Positions 10,307-21,500 of a stretch of 64,000 nt of DNA are shown here, piece after piece. A program made the translations under genes and the position numbers. Source of the stretch: Bettongia penicillata ogilbyi (taxonomy: Eukaryota > Chordata > Mammalia > Diprotodontia > Potoroidae); NCBI GenBank assembly GCA_023548195.1, contig JAJHZJ010000311.1, positions 6,178,811 to 6,242,810 on the forward strand, in the 5' to 3' direction. The number at the start of each line of letters is the position of its first letter. Within the stretch, counting starts at the first letter, position 1. The notes beneath the pieces are model-generated. The model was not told the origin of the DNA. It saw nothing but the letters and a program-made list of their open reading frames with translations, and searched no databases.

Positions 10307-10321
10307 TAAATAGTGTTCTTT
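10307..10321. repeat. Target-site duplication, right copy (HAL1-like element)
   Basis: Exact copy of the 15 bp at 7381-7395. It lies immediately outside the G-rich 5' terminus of the element (C-run on the plus strand). Confidence 0.93.
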
Positions 10322-10364
10322 AACCACTGATTGGTTTTGGTGCACTACATCAAGTTTGATCACC

Positions 10365-10560
10365 TTAAAGTAGGTAGGGAAAGCATTATATATCAACACA
10401 TTTTTACCTTAGAGATGAGGTAACAGAGTCAAGGAGGTTATGTGACTTACCCAAGGAAAAACAACAGAAAGTCATGAACCTGGATCTAGAATCCAAGCCT
10501 CTTGATCCCATGTCAGTCCCATGTTCTTTCCATTCCCTTATGCTGACCCCAGGAGTCAGA
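10365..10560 (-). repeat. MIR-like SINE, minus orientation
   Basis: 'gagatgaggtaacagagtc', 'tgtgacttacccaagg' and 'atccaagcctcttgatccc' are diverged MIR core and flank signatures. Confidence 0.6.
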
Positions 10561-10724
10561 AAGTTTGACTATCCACTACTTACCTCCAATGGTTTAAAAT
10601 ATTAGGTGGATTTGTTTAGAGTAGCCAAAAGAATATTTTGGTCATTTATGATCATTCTTGATGATTTACAAGATTTACTCTTTCACAGGAATAAAACAAT
10701 AGGCCAATAAAACAATTCACATCA

Positions 10725-10790
10725 AATCAAATTAAAAAAACCTTAAGTGCTTACTATATGTGAGGTACTGTGCTAAACACTGGGCACAAA
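10725..10790 (+). repeat. Fragment of the 'tttattaagcac' repeat family
   Basis: 'aagtgcttactatatgtgag' followed by 'gtactgtgctaaacactgg' is a short, diverged copy. Confidence 0.5.
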
Positions 10791-11290
10791 AAACATTTAT
10801 TGTAGCTCTTTCTGTGATGGCCAAAAAAAAAAAAAAAAAACCCAAACCCAAACCCAAAACAAAACAAAATCAAGAACTGGAAACTAATAGGAAACCTTGG
10901 AAAACAATTTCGAGTATTTTGATAAACTGATTAAGAATGAAATGAGGAGAACCAGAAGAACAATTTATGTAACAACACTGTAAAACAAAACAAAACAAAA
11001 ACCTCTGAAAGCTATAAAAACCATGACCATTCATGATTCCAGAGGGTTAATGGTGAAACTGACTCTTCATTACAGGGAGGGGATGGATTCAGAGTACAGA
11101 CTGAAACATATGTTATTGTATATGGCCACTAAGGGAATCTGTTTTGCCTGATTATGTGTATTTGTTATAAGAAATCTATTTTTCTTTTCTTTTTTTAAAA
11201 AATGGGCTGGGGGTAGGAGGGAGAAAAAATAGATTTCTGTTATTTCTTCTAAATAGAGGGTTTGTGGATTACTACAGATGTAAAATGTTC
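10790..11290 (+). repeat. L1 3' UTR fragment
   Basis: The internal order is 'attgtagctctttctgtg', 'gaatgaaatgaggagaacc', 'accattcatgattccag', 'ggccactaagggaatctg', then 'aatgggctgggggtagg'. An A-run followed by AACCC units (10819-10868) has expanded in it. Perfect 14-bp inverted repeats lie at 11170-11183 and 11225-11238. Confidence 0.7.
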
Positions 11291-12204
11291 CATGTACTTT
11301 CAGGTGAAGTCACTGTATTATCAGTTTTACTTTACTGTTTTACTTTGTCACAAGAGAAATCTCACAGAATGGGAATAATCTGTAAATGTTTGCAATGTAA
11401 AAAAAAAATCAAACTTTAAAAAAAAGTTTAAATGAAACAGTCCTTACTCTCAGAGAGTTCACACATTTGAATGAGGAAGACAATCCCCAAATAACTGAAC
11501 TTGCTCTTTTATGGACCAAGAGGAGCTGGATAAAGTGATCTCTCTCAGTTCACTTTCAGCCATTTTTATCTCATTCTTATTTCCAATTCCTATTAGCAAA
11601 GTTTTTCTCATCAAGCTTCAAGGCTGTTGGGGAAAATTTGTTTTACAGAATTCAGAGGGAACCAGGGGCTCAGTTAAAAGAAAACAACAAAACAAAAACA
11701 GATTGGGCATGCAACAGTTTCAAAATTTACTGTTACTTTCTCCTTGTTTGTTTTCTACCAGATTTCCCCCTTCCTAATTCAGTCTTCACTTAATGTTCTG
11801 GCCTGAAAACACAATAAAATCTTTCATTAAAATATCTATTAGATAGCAGCAATAATGAAAATAAAGCCCAATACCATAAAATGGGATAGTTCATGTAATC
11901 ATTTCCATCTGGGAAAGTGATATTCTAAAAGTTAATCAGCAAATACACCATTAATGCCCCAGAATTTTTCCGTGCCTATGATCCTCTCCAGTTGTAAGTT
12001 ACAGCAGCTTCAGAAGCTACATTAACCCTGTCCATTGGGCAAGTACAGCAGTAACTTATTATACAGTGGCCTAGTAGCATCTAAGAGTCAATCTAGTTCA
12101 CAAGTGTGTTTAATTTACAGATGAAGTGTTCAGCTGACTTGTTTCATTTGTGAAGTCAGAAATGCATCATGGTGTAATCTTGGGTAAGAGTGCTGGACGA
12201 GGGA
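11291..12204. other. No recognised feature
   Basis: AT-rich sequence with no repeat signature I can assign. The plus frame 11511-11777 (88 codons) shows no domain and lies in low-complexity Lys/Gln-rich DNA. Confidence 0.5.
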
Positions 12205-12465
12205 GTTGTTGAGTTATTTCATATAGTGTCTAACTCCTTAGGACTTTATTTTGGGGTTTTCTTGGCAGAGATATTGGGGTGGTTTGCCATTTCCTTCTCT
12301 AATTCATTTTACAGATGAGGAAACTGAGATAAATGGAGTTAAATCACTTACCCAGGGTCACACTGTTAATAAATGTCTGGGGTCAAATTTGAACTCAGGA
12401 TGGTAAATCTTCCTAACTCCAAGTCCAGTCTCTATCCACTGCACCAACTCAGTGCCTCGCCAGGT
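12205..12465 (-). repeat. tRNA-headed SINE, nearly complete, minus orientation
   Basis: Plus-strand order is 'tttggggttttcttggc', 'tggtttgccatttccttc', 'acagatgaggaaactgag', 'cccagggtcacac' and 'gtctctatccactgcacc'. The head is at the right end. Confidence 0.85.
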
Positions 12466-12675
12466 CAGGAAGACCAGGGTTCAGATTCCAAATTTGACAC
12501 TTACTAGCTCTATGACCATAGTCAGGACTCTAGGCCTCTGGGCTGAGTGTAAAAAAGAGATAATCTTGCCTGTAAAACATATCTCACCCTACTGCTGTCA
12601 GGCCAAAATGAGATCATATATGTAAAGTGAGTTGCAAATTTTTAAATACTGGATAAATGCCATTATTATAAGGCC
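12466..12675 (+). repeat. MIR-like SINE
   Basis: 'cacttactagctctatgacc' and the tail 'ggataaatgccattattat' are MIR signatures. It abuts the preceding SINE head to head. Confidence 0.65.
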
Positions 12676-12799
12676 ATGCGATTTCTCCGTTTTTGAATGC
12701 CAACAAAGACCATGTCAACAGAACTTAGAGAAATTAAGATGCAAGAGGCCTTTTACTCAGTTGGTATGATGAAATGACAAGATGTAACTGAATGGCTGA

Positions 12800-13130
12800 C
12801 TGGAGTTAATATGCACTTATTAAGTCCACTATATGCTAAGCAATGAGGCTTCAAAGATCGAAATTCCTCAAGACAATGATACCGGCAAAACTATTCTACT
12901 CAGAATCAGTCTGTAAAAATTTATTAACTGCCCACCAGGTACTAGGCTCTGGAGATACAAACACAGGTAAAAGACAGGTAAGACAGTACCTGCCTTCAAG
13001 GAGCTCACAGCCTAATCGAGGTGACAACATGAAAAAGACTATGTATAATTAAGACATACACAAAATATTCTGGAAATAATCAATAGAGTAAGGGCACTAG
13101 AACTGAGGGGTGTGGTGGAGGGAGAGGGAA
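12800..13130 (+). repeat. 'tttattaagcac'-family repeat, longer copy
   Basis: 'tttattaactgcccacca', 'ctaggctctggagatac', 'tgccttcaaggagctcac' and 'tggaaataatcaatagag' appear in the order found in the other copies in the window. The plus frame 12843-13052 is a translation of this repeat. Confidence 0.65.
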
Positions 13131-14834
13131 CAGCCTTCTGATAGACATATCAGTTCACAAGTGTAAGAACAACCTTTGATCTCTGGTGAAGAACCCAAAA
13201 TGGGGCTCCATAAATAAGCTGACTATAGGATCAAGGCAAACAGTTACACATGAAATAGTGTCCACTTCCAGAACTGACTGATGTCAATGCATACACTACT
13301 ACAGTACCCACAAACAAATAACTTTTGTCATGGCCATCCTATACACATTCTGAATATTTCAGGAGGTGGAGGGATGGGGAAAATTTCAAGAGATGCCACT
13401 GTTTCAAATCTATCCTTCAAGAGGTCTTTTATTTCAAAAGAACACTATCCAATGATTGAGAATTCTAGGTAAAATACTAATCTGCTTTTTCCTGCTGAAT
13501 TGTTTCTTATGATTATAAATGCCAAAAAAAAAAAAATAACAAAACCCTTGGGTACTGACAATTGGTGCCTTTTTCTCTTTTTAAAAATGTCAGCATTTAA
13601 CCATTGTAGGAATCCTGGAAGAAAACGATGCTGACTGCTATCCCAGAGCAGTTGAAAAGCAACTTCCCTTGAAGGATATGCAAGGGGTGAGCATAGAGCT
13701 CACCTTGAAGTCTCCTGGATAGTGGTGATTACTTGACACTGTATGGCCAACAGCAGGTTCAGTGGCCTGCTTCTGCGCATGAATTATCTGAAAGTCCTGC
13801 TTAAATCAGGCTGTAACTTTAAGCCTACCTGAAGAAGGCAAACCATGTGACAGATGAGGACTAAACTAAGATGGCATGCAAATAAATACAGAGCAAATTT
13901 CAAACTATAGAATCTTTAGATTGCACAGGTAAAGAAATCTTATTTTAAAACAAAATAAATTTTATTTGAAAAGTTAAAACAATAATAAAAAAAGTCAGCA
14001 TCCAATGGAATAAAAATTTAAAAAATTGAAAGACCATGCATATCTAAAAGAACTATAAAGAGATAACCAACTCAATTTAGAAAACTGGTTATCATCTACC
14101 AACTCAACACTGAAGTCTTTCCACAACCTCAGTCCAGTTCTTACCACTTATCACAATATGCTGGTAAGAATATTCTCTTTTCCAAATTCACTTCTCTGCC
14201 CTACTCCTTCCCCCAGAGCAAACAGGGACTGCATCTTTGTCCTGGTCAACATAAATCCAGGCTATGTGCTTTAGTAGTGGTAATTAATCTACAGCAATTA
14301 ACTCGAACTCACAGACTCAGATACTATATCTTTTTTAAGACAAAGCATCTGCAGCTATAGAATCTTGTACAATAAACACTTCTCCATGGAATTGTGTTCA
14401 GCTTTACAACAAAGGATATTTTTATCCTAAATGATATTGAGGGGGAGAAGTCTACCCACAAGGACCTTTACAAGAATGGCTCATTAATTACTATACAACG
14501 TTAGTGAGGAACTATTATAAATTCTCTGTATTGTTTCAATGGCCTTATAATTAAAAAAAAAATATCTAAACCTAACTAACCACACCAATTTTACCCTTGC
14601 ATTTTTCCTGGGAAAGGAAGGTCCAGAGCTAACCCCTGCCCAATTGGAAAGACTGGTAGAATTCTACGAGATGAATTCTGTAAAAGACAACATATATACT
14701 CATTGAAGAATTCCATTTGATTAAGATTACCTTGTATTTCACAATAATTATCCAGAAATGCCCATTTATGTATGAGACCAAAAAACTCTCAGTATACAAG
14801 GCTGTACACATTAGAAATAGCACTAGTTTGCATT
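13131..14834. other. No recognised feature
   Basis: Apparently unique AT-rich DNA. It contains a short A-run near 13523, but no SINE core, LINE end or plausible coding frame. Confidence 0.5.
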
Positions 14835-15085
14835 CAGAAAACACAGGATCTAGTCACCAATGTGCCATTAGCTGGATGTGTGATTTTACACATCATTTAA
14901 TCCCATATGGACCTTGGTTTCCAGAGGACCTGGGTTCAAATTATAGCTGATGATTATTACTTGTATGACTTTGGGCAATCCACTTAGCATCCATGAGTCT
15001 CTATTTCCTTTTCTGTAAAATGAAAGGAGACTGGACTAGAGACCAGACTAGCAGCACCTTCTAGCTCTATGATCTCTAAGTCTCT
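14835..15085 (+). repeat. MIR-like SINE
   Basis: 'gaggacctgggttcaaatt', 'tgggcaatccacttagc' and 'tttccttttctgtaaaatg' mark a MIR-type core. The left part is diverged and may belong to a second, older copy. Confidence 0.65.
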
Positions 15086-15724
15086 TATGGTCTTAGGACA
15101 AAATGATCTTAAACTTCCTTTCTAGGAATAGGTACTTTGAAATCCACACTAGCAAGACCTATGTTACTTTATTGACTGGCCAACACCACACAGAAAGAGA
15201 TGTGTAAAACATAAATAAAGAAACAGGAGGCTTTCAGATCTATAACTGCTATTGGTTTAAGGATATTGTTACTTAACCTAAATGAAAAATAAACAGCTTT
15301 GGAGCACAAGATCAGATAAGCTGCTGGCAGACCTTAATTATAAGCACTGGTATTCTGTCTTGGAGTTCACTACCACAGCACTCTTTACTAAACAGCCTGC
15401 CAAGGAGCAATGAAGCCGAGTGCTGGCAATTCTCTCAACAAGCTGGGGAGAATGGAAGGCTAATTTAATGGGGCAAGGCCAAGTGCAGTTAACAAGCTGC
15501 ACATCTGTAAGAGGAAAATAAGTTGTCCCGAATCATTAGCAGTAAGTCTCCCCTCTAAGGAGCTCTAAAGGAGTCCGAGAGCACTTTCTGTTCTTAGCTT
15601 CCAAGCCTGACACTAACAAGTCAAGCCATTCCATATTCATGGAGACTGCAAGGAACCGTTTGATTTCCAGCACCCCTAGAGGTGGGGAGAGGAGGTCAGG
15701 GGAGGAGAGAGGTATGAAAATAGG
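15086..15724. other. Unique sequence, possible conserved non-coding element at 15295-15530
   Basis: There is no repeat signature. The stretch 15295-15530 is repeat-free and of balanced composition. It has homeobox-like TTAATTA and CTAATTTAATG motifs. This is suggestive only; conservation cannot be tested here. Confidence 0.3.
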
Positions 15725-15997
15725 CATTTATATAGCACCTACTGTGTGCCAGCACCTACTGTGTGCCAGGCGCTGTGCTAAGCAAACATTTTACAAATAC
15801 TACCTCAACTGATTCTCCCAGCTACTCTGTGAGTAGATGCTATCATTATTTCCATTTTGTAATGGAGGAAACTGAGGCAAATAGAGGTTAAGTGACTTGC
15901 CCAGGTCACACAGCTAGGAAGTATCTGAGTCACATTTGAACTCAGGTCTTCTTTATCTCCACATCCAGTGTTCTCTATTCACCATGCTGCCTCTGGA
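15725..15997 (-). repeat. MIR-like SINE with internal 17-bp tandem duplication
   Basis: The reversed MIR order is clear: 'aggaaactgaggcaaatag', 'gtgacttgcccaggtcac' and 'tttgaactcaggtctt'. At 15737-15770 'agcacctactgtgtgcc' occurs twice in immediate tandem. Confidence 0.8.
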
Positions 15998-16059
15998 AAG
16001 CACCATCAGCTGCCTCAGGAAACCTCGAAATCCCAGTAGTAAAATTAGACTTTTTTTTT

Positions 16060-16360
16060 TATCATACCTTATTTAATATTCATTTAAAATTTTTTTGAAT
16101 TTCCTAATTCTCTCCCTCCCTTCAGACTCTTCTACCCATTGAGAAGACAAGCAATATATTGATTATACATATAAAGTAATGCAAAACATAATTCCATATT
16201 ATCCATGTTGCAAAAAAAAAAAAAAAAAGCAAGAAAATGAAGTGAAAAAGTATGTTTCAGTATGCATGTGGGGTTTCTCAGTTCTCTCTCTGGAGATAGC
16301 ATTTTTCTTTGTGAGTCCTTTGGAATTTAAATACTTATTTTCAAACAATTTAGATCATGG
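16060..16360 (-). repeat. L1/HAL1-type 3' UTR fragment, minus orientation
   Basis: 'cctaattctctccctccc', 'tacccattgagaagacaag' and 'tttctcagttctctctctgg' are features of marsupial L1 3' UTRs read on the antisense strand. An A-run (16212-16227) interrupts it. Confidence 0.6.
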
Positions 16361-17079
16361 TATCCACACATAATCCCTTCTTTTATGAAAAGGAATATAG
16401 ACTTTCAATCATTTAACTGATTATCCACTTGCACAATGGCTCTACGCTACACCACTCCTTAAAAAAGTACTCAGAAAGCCTGGCAGTCTGGCTCGTGACA
16501 CTGCAGTGGTCAGTCCTTAGCATCCGGGTCTCAAGCTGGCCCAGGGCTCCCTCTTCGCTGCTGAGGGTTTGGTTCAGTCCTTTGTAATTGAGTAAATCAA
16601 AGATCCCCTAAGAAAATGGCCTTTTCTTTTCAGGGTAGGGCTTCGCATGTACTTTAGCAGGCCCACTGTGGCTTCAGTGACACTGAGGTCAGACCCCTAA
16701 GCATCAAGTCACCCAAACGATGGAATAGAGCCATCTCCCAGAAACCTCAATAACACAAATCTCATTGGTCCAGATCATTTCCTTGCTGTTTATAAATGAC
16801 AGGTTGCTGGTCAGGCACATTGTGCACCTAAGAAACAGTGGTACAAAGGTATTTGCCTATTGACTCATAAATATAATAAAAAGTGCCATAAACTTGAAAG
16901 GACAGTGGAAGGAGAAAATAGTCTATGTATATGCCCATCAAGATAAATAACACAAAGAGTGGTTATAATATAGGAAGAACAATAGTAGATGAAAACCTGG
17001 TAGACATAAGAGATAAAATTTAGTAAAACTGATAAGTTCAAATTCTTATACATAAATGTTCAAAATTAAGGCAACAAGC
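16361..17079. other. No recognised feature
   Basis: The stretch 16440-16760 is less AT-rich than its surroundings and shows no repeat signature. From 16860 the sequence becomes A-rich and may be the decayed 5' part of the CR1/L3-like element that follows. Confidence 0.45.
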
Positions 17080-17426
17080 AACATGAACCGTAGGTCCTAA
17101 AACAAGAAGCAGATTTGTATCATAGGTATTACTGAGACTTGGAATGAGAGACATAAAAAAAAGAAAAGCTTTGGAAGATTATGCCTTATCCAAGTCAATC
17201 AGGAAAGGCAAAAAAAAAAAAAAGTGGAGGTAGAATATTTGTTGTACATTAAAAAGATATACTCATGGGAGAATATATAGGGAGCAAAGAGCATGTAAGC
17301 TTTCATCAATGATGGGGCAATCAGAGACAATTTTGTCATCAGAGAACACCATGGATCACCTGAACAGGAAGAAGCAATATATAGTTTGAGAAGTCGATAG
17401 AAGCCTGGCGCAGAGCCGTGATCAAT
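17080..17426 (+). repeat. Decayed CR1/L3-like LINE, endonuclease region (left part)
   Basis: 'tattactgagacttggaatg', 'tatactcatggga' and 'cctgaacaggaagaag' follow the order of the endonuclease region of CR1-clade (L3-type) LINEs as I remember it. The translation is broken by many stops. The assignment rests on continuity with 17690-18150. Confidence 0.45.
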
Positions 17427-17690
17427 CAATCAAGCAATCATTTATTAAGACCTACTACATGTCAGGAACTGTGTTAGGTGCTGAGGATATGAATAGAATA
17501 CAAAGACTGAAACTATTCTTTATTTTAATGAGCTTACATTCTAATGAGGGAGAAAAAAGAATACAAAAAGAAATAAAACATAAATATAATATTAATAAAT
17601 ACAGATATACTCAAGGTAATTAAATACAAGTTAGTTTAGAAGGGAAAGCATTAGTGTTTGTGGGGATCAGGAAAGGATCCATGTAGAATA
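17427..17690 (+). repeat. 'tttattaagcac'-family repeat inserted in a LINE remnant
   Basis: It begins with the repeated 'atcaatcaatcaagcaatc' and 'atttattaagacctact', then 'gagcttacattctaatgag'. It separates two parts of an older LINE. I found no clear target-site duplication. Confidence 0.65.
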
Positions 17691-18150
17691 TAATACCAGA
17701 ACTTCATCTTTAGGGAAAGAAATCACCAGTGATGGACAAACTCGATTATCTGGAGCTCCATGAACTCTCTCCCCATTACAGAGAGCTAGTAACTTCTTGA
17801 CTTGTGATAATTTCATTCTTCAAAGGGCAGAAGAAATAACAAGGAGGAATTCTATTCTGAATCTGAGTTTCACAAATCAGTAGAAACTTGTTGTTGGAGT
17901 TGAGATGATGGGAACTTTCAGAGGAAGTGATTATGACCTAATTTGTAATAGATAACAGGAAAACTAGGCATACTCTGACTTGTATTAAAGATTCTGAGAC
18001 TATTTTAAAAGAGGTAGGATCCCATGAATTAGCTCCACATCAGTTTGGCACTGGCTGACCAAATGAGAACCATACTCATTAATGAAAATGAGATATTCCA
18101 AGAGACTCAAACAGCCTAAGCATCCAAAAATCCAGGATCCTTTTGATGAT
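17690..18150 (+). repeat. Decayed CR1/L3-like LINE, endonuclease region (right part)
   Basis: 'tctggagctccatgaac', 'cagagagctagtaacttc' and 'atttcattcttcaaagggc' lead to 'gaaacttgttgttggag' and 'gaggaagtgattatgac'. This matches the stretch after the endonuclease active site in L3-type elements, from memory. It is heavily mutated. Confidence 0.45.
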
Positions 18151-18409
18151 GAGCTATGCTCTCACTCATCAATACTATCCTGAGAGTTTACTGAAACAAC
18201 AAGGAATTCTTTGTGACCTATGGCCACAGAGTTTTGGTCACAGCTTCTCTTTTGTTAAGGAAAAGGGAATCTGAGTCTTGACACAGGATAGGGACTATGG
18301 GATTGGGTAACCTTCTATGATGTGTGGGAGTTCAAGCCCCTAAAAGAGCCCCAGATAAATACCTATAGAATAAGGAATCTGTGAACTTTTTGGTGTTTAC
18401 AACTATTCA

Positions 18410-18423
18410 GGTGAGAGAGAGAA

Positions 18424-18454
<31 letters not shown>

Positions 18455-18505
18455 CAGAGAGAGAGACAGAGAGAGACTGAGAGAGAGACAGAGAGAAGGA
18501 GGGAG
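18410..18505. repeat. (GA)n / (GACA) purine-rich simple repeat
   Basis: About 95 bp of GA with interspersed CA steps. The Arg/Glu-rich plus frame 18381-18677 is an artefact of it. Confidence 0.95.
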
Positions 18506-20104
18506 ACTTAACACTGGACTTTTAACATTGGACTTTTGTCTCAATGCACTGCATAGATTTTTACTCCCCAAACAATATAATCTGAGACATTCAAGGCAAT
18601 GTCCGAACTCTATGATGCTACTTAGTACACTACTATATCATTTGGAATATTTCTCTTCATTTCACCTTCTCTCTTAAAGCAAAATTCAATGAGCTCCATA
18701 TTTACATTGAACCACCTACAGTGTTATATCTAGCTACTGATTATACATAGCCACAGGTTTGGTTTTTTTTTTAAATGTAGTTTTGGAATTAACAAACATA
18801 GATTATTTTTGTGATTAATTTGTTCTTGGCACAAAAGAGGGGGATTTGGAAAATTGCTACACCCTCTAGTACCCTCTTTAGGAAAATATTTAAAAATAAA
18901 ATTATGTCAGTCTCAAGTCCTTTGGTGCCAATCAGAATAAAATACACCTTGTCAGGCCTTAATCAACGTCCAAGTCTGAGATCCTTTTAACAAAGGCCTG
19001 GCCAGTGCTTAAAATCATAATTCTTTGATGACAGAATTAGGATGGTGACTAGACAAAGGCAGCAGGATGTTCGATTAATCCAATCAAAAGCAGTACTTCA
19101 TTTTTCTCCTTCCCTGAATGGGTTTAGGGAAACAATTCTTCAAGTAATGACACTTATTGTTCTGTTTGACAACCACTTTAACTTTGTGTCCTTGTTTAAT
19201 CTTTCTGTAAAATCTGGTCTTTGTTCTTAAACTCTATGAATTATCAGGAGAAACGGTTTGGGTGAGAGAGATTTTCAAAAGCAGGATGGAGCTGTGTCCC
19301 CTTGGATTTCTCTCTCTCTGAGCAGAGATGCTTGAATGTAGATAGTTAACAAATCTGTTTCTGACAGACGCGTGCAGACGATTGACTTTTTCTTTCACTG
19401 GGGTAAGTTAACACAGGAGGGATGAGAAGCTTGCAAAAATGAAATGCAGGAAACACAAAGCAAAAACAATTCCAAAGACTAGGAGAAGAAGAAAAATTGT
19501 CTGAAGAGGTCAATGCCAGTGTAAAAGAACTCATCAAGCAACCTAGATTTAATAAAGATTTACACAAAATATGGAAGCAAGGACAGAGACCAAAGAGAAT
19601 GCAAAATCATGGCATGGGGCTGTAAACAGAGTGTCAAGAATACTAAATCCCAGAATTAGCTGAGGTTTGCTTGCAAGGAAAACAGCATTAATAATGGGTG
19701 AAGGGGATCGAAAAATTAGTGTCATGATTTAGTAAGGGCAGCTAATGTTGCCTTCCATCTGGATTTATGGATCTTTGTAAGAAATATTTTTCAGTTTTGA
19801 CAAATATTAAAATCAAGAATCAAAATAAACTGAACTTGGCACCAGACCTTTGAATTGCTGTATCCCGAAGTATTGAAGCAAATATATTTATATATTTTCA
19901 AAAATAAGGAAGCATATTAGATCATGTTGCACTCACTAAAATATGCTTAATAATAATAGCAAGGCAAAGAGGTTCTGCACCATTAATAAAATATGATTTT
20001 CCAAACTTTAGCTCATCCTTTTAATTTCTATTTTTTGTGTAAGTTTTACAAGGTACATAAGTATTAGTATGATGGTACATGAATGTGATACAGAAGTAAT
20101 AAGC
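18506..20104. other. No recognised feature
   Basis: No SINE core or LINE end recognised. The short frames at 19042-19230 (plus) and 19346-19567 (minus) have no recognisable domain and no exon-like context. Confidence 0.5.
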
Positions 20105-20240
20105 ATAGCTCATATTTATATAGTACCTTAGAATTTGCAAAGTGCTTTGCAAACATTATTTCATCTGATCCTTGCAATGATCCTATGAGGTATTATTATC
20201 TCCATTTTATAGATGAGGAAACTGAAGTTAACAGAGGAGA
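20105..20240 (-). repeat. MIR-like SINE, minus orientation
   Basis: 'catatttatatagtacctt', 'caaagtgctttgcaaac' and 'tagatgaggaaactgaag' are typical. Confidence 0.75.
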
Positions 20241-20284
20241 AAGAAGAAATGATAGTCATCATGTTGGCAGAGAAGGGAGGGTGA

Positions 20285-20385
20285 ACTTTAAATGTAGGAA
20301 GACTTGGGCTCCAGTTCAGTATCTGATACATATTGACTGCATGACTCTGGACAAGTCATTTAACCTCTCAAGGCTCTAGACAACT
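20285..20385 (+). repeat. MIR-like SINE fragment
   Basis: 'gaagacttgggctccag' and 'gactctggacaagtcattt' are typical of a MIR-type core. It runs opposite to the adjacent MIR copy. Confidence 0.6.
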
Positions 20386-20489
20386 CTCTAAGACTACTAC
20401 ATTTCAAAGATTCCAACATGCACTGATAGAGAATTTCCTCAATTGAAGTTCCTTACTCCGGTAAATCAGACATCTAGGCTCTAACCCAC

Positions 20490-20905
20490 TTATATGTGCA
20501 TGTGTATGTATATGTGTGTATGTATATGTATATATGAATGTATATGTATACGTGTGTGCAAGTTTATATATGTACATATATGCATACATGGACACACATG
20601 CGTATATGCATGCACATAAATATGGCTACATACATAGACATGTATGTGTGTGCTTATACCTGGATGTATATATGCACACATACAGTCCATGCATGCATGT
20701 GCATATGTATACACCACACAGAGATGTGTGTTTACATACTTATATATGTATGCATGCATGTATAGATATACATTACACATGAATAGATAGGTACATATGT
20801 ATATGCATATATGTATACATGTGTGTGGCCTGTATGTATAACGTGTGTGTGTATTATATATATATATATATACACACACACGTGTGTGTGTATATATGCC
20901 ACACA
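20490..20905. repeat. Long imperfect TA/TG/CA alternating repeat
   Basis: About 415 bp of alternating purine-pyrimidine (tatgtatatgtgtg type) with ATGCATGC steps. It ends in a strong palindrome at 20841-20897. The Tyr/His/Val-rich frames on both strands (20490-20906 and others) are repeat translations, not genes. Confidence 0.93.
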
Positions 20906-21254
20906 CATATATGGGAGCTACGTTACTAAAGTGTTTTAGTTATAGGAGTATGCAAACTAAAAAGTTTGGAAACAACTGGACTAGATTTATGCTCTGTTGG
21001 GTCTAAAGGGAGAAGCAATGGATAAACATTATATAGGAACAAATATTCACTCAATATGATGAAGAGTTTCCTAAAAATCAGAGTTGACTGCAAAGGAAAT
21101 GGGCAGCTTCATTCAGGAGAGATTTCCCTGTCATTACACGTGTCTCGGATGATCACTTGGCAGGCATCTTATAGAAAAGATTCATGGATTAGAAAAGGTA
21201 CAAGATGAGATAACTTCTAAGGTTCTTTGCAATTTGAAGATTATACAATTCTGT
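20906..21254. other. No recognised feature
   Basis: Unassigned sequence between the alternating repeat and a MIR copy. Confidence 0.5.
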
Positions 21255-21500
21255 GAGGCCATTAGCTATAGTGGAAAGAGCACCGGTCTTTTGAGTCAGA
21301 AAACCTGGGTTCCAGACCCAGCTCTAACATCCCTTAGCTGGGTCTTTGGGCAAATTCTTCTCTTTTCTGAGCCTTAATCTCTTCATCCATGTACCTGAAA
21401 TAATACCACTTAGCCTGCCTATTTTATAGACTTTTGTAAGAAATGTGTTTTAAAGTTGTAATCTATATAATTTGTAGGCAATGCTGTTAATTCTTATGAT
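21255..21500 (+). repeat. MIR-like SINE
   Basis: 'agtggaaagagcaccgg', 'gaaaacctgggttccag' and the tail around 'gattataatctatataa'-like A/T sequence mark a fairly complete copy. Confidence 0.75.

Noticed and set aside
20490..20906. 138-codon Tyr/His/Cys-rich minus frame
   Set aside because: Translation of the alternating TA/TG repeat; several frames on both strands look alike.
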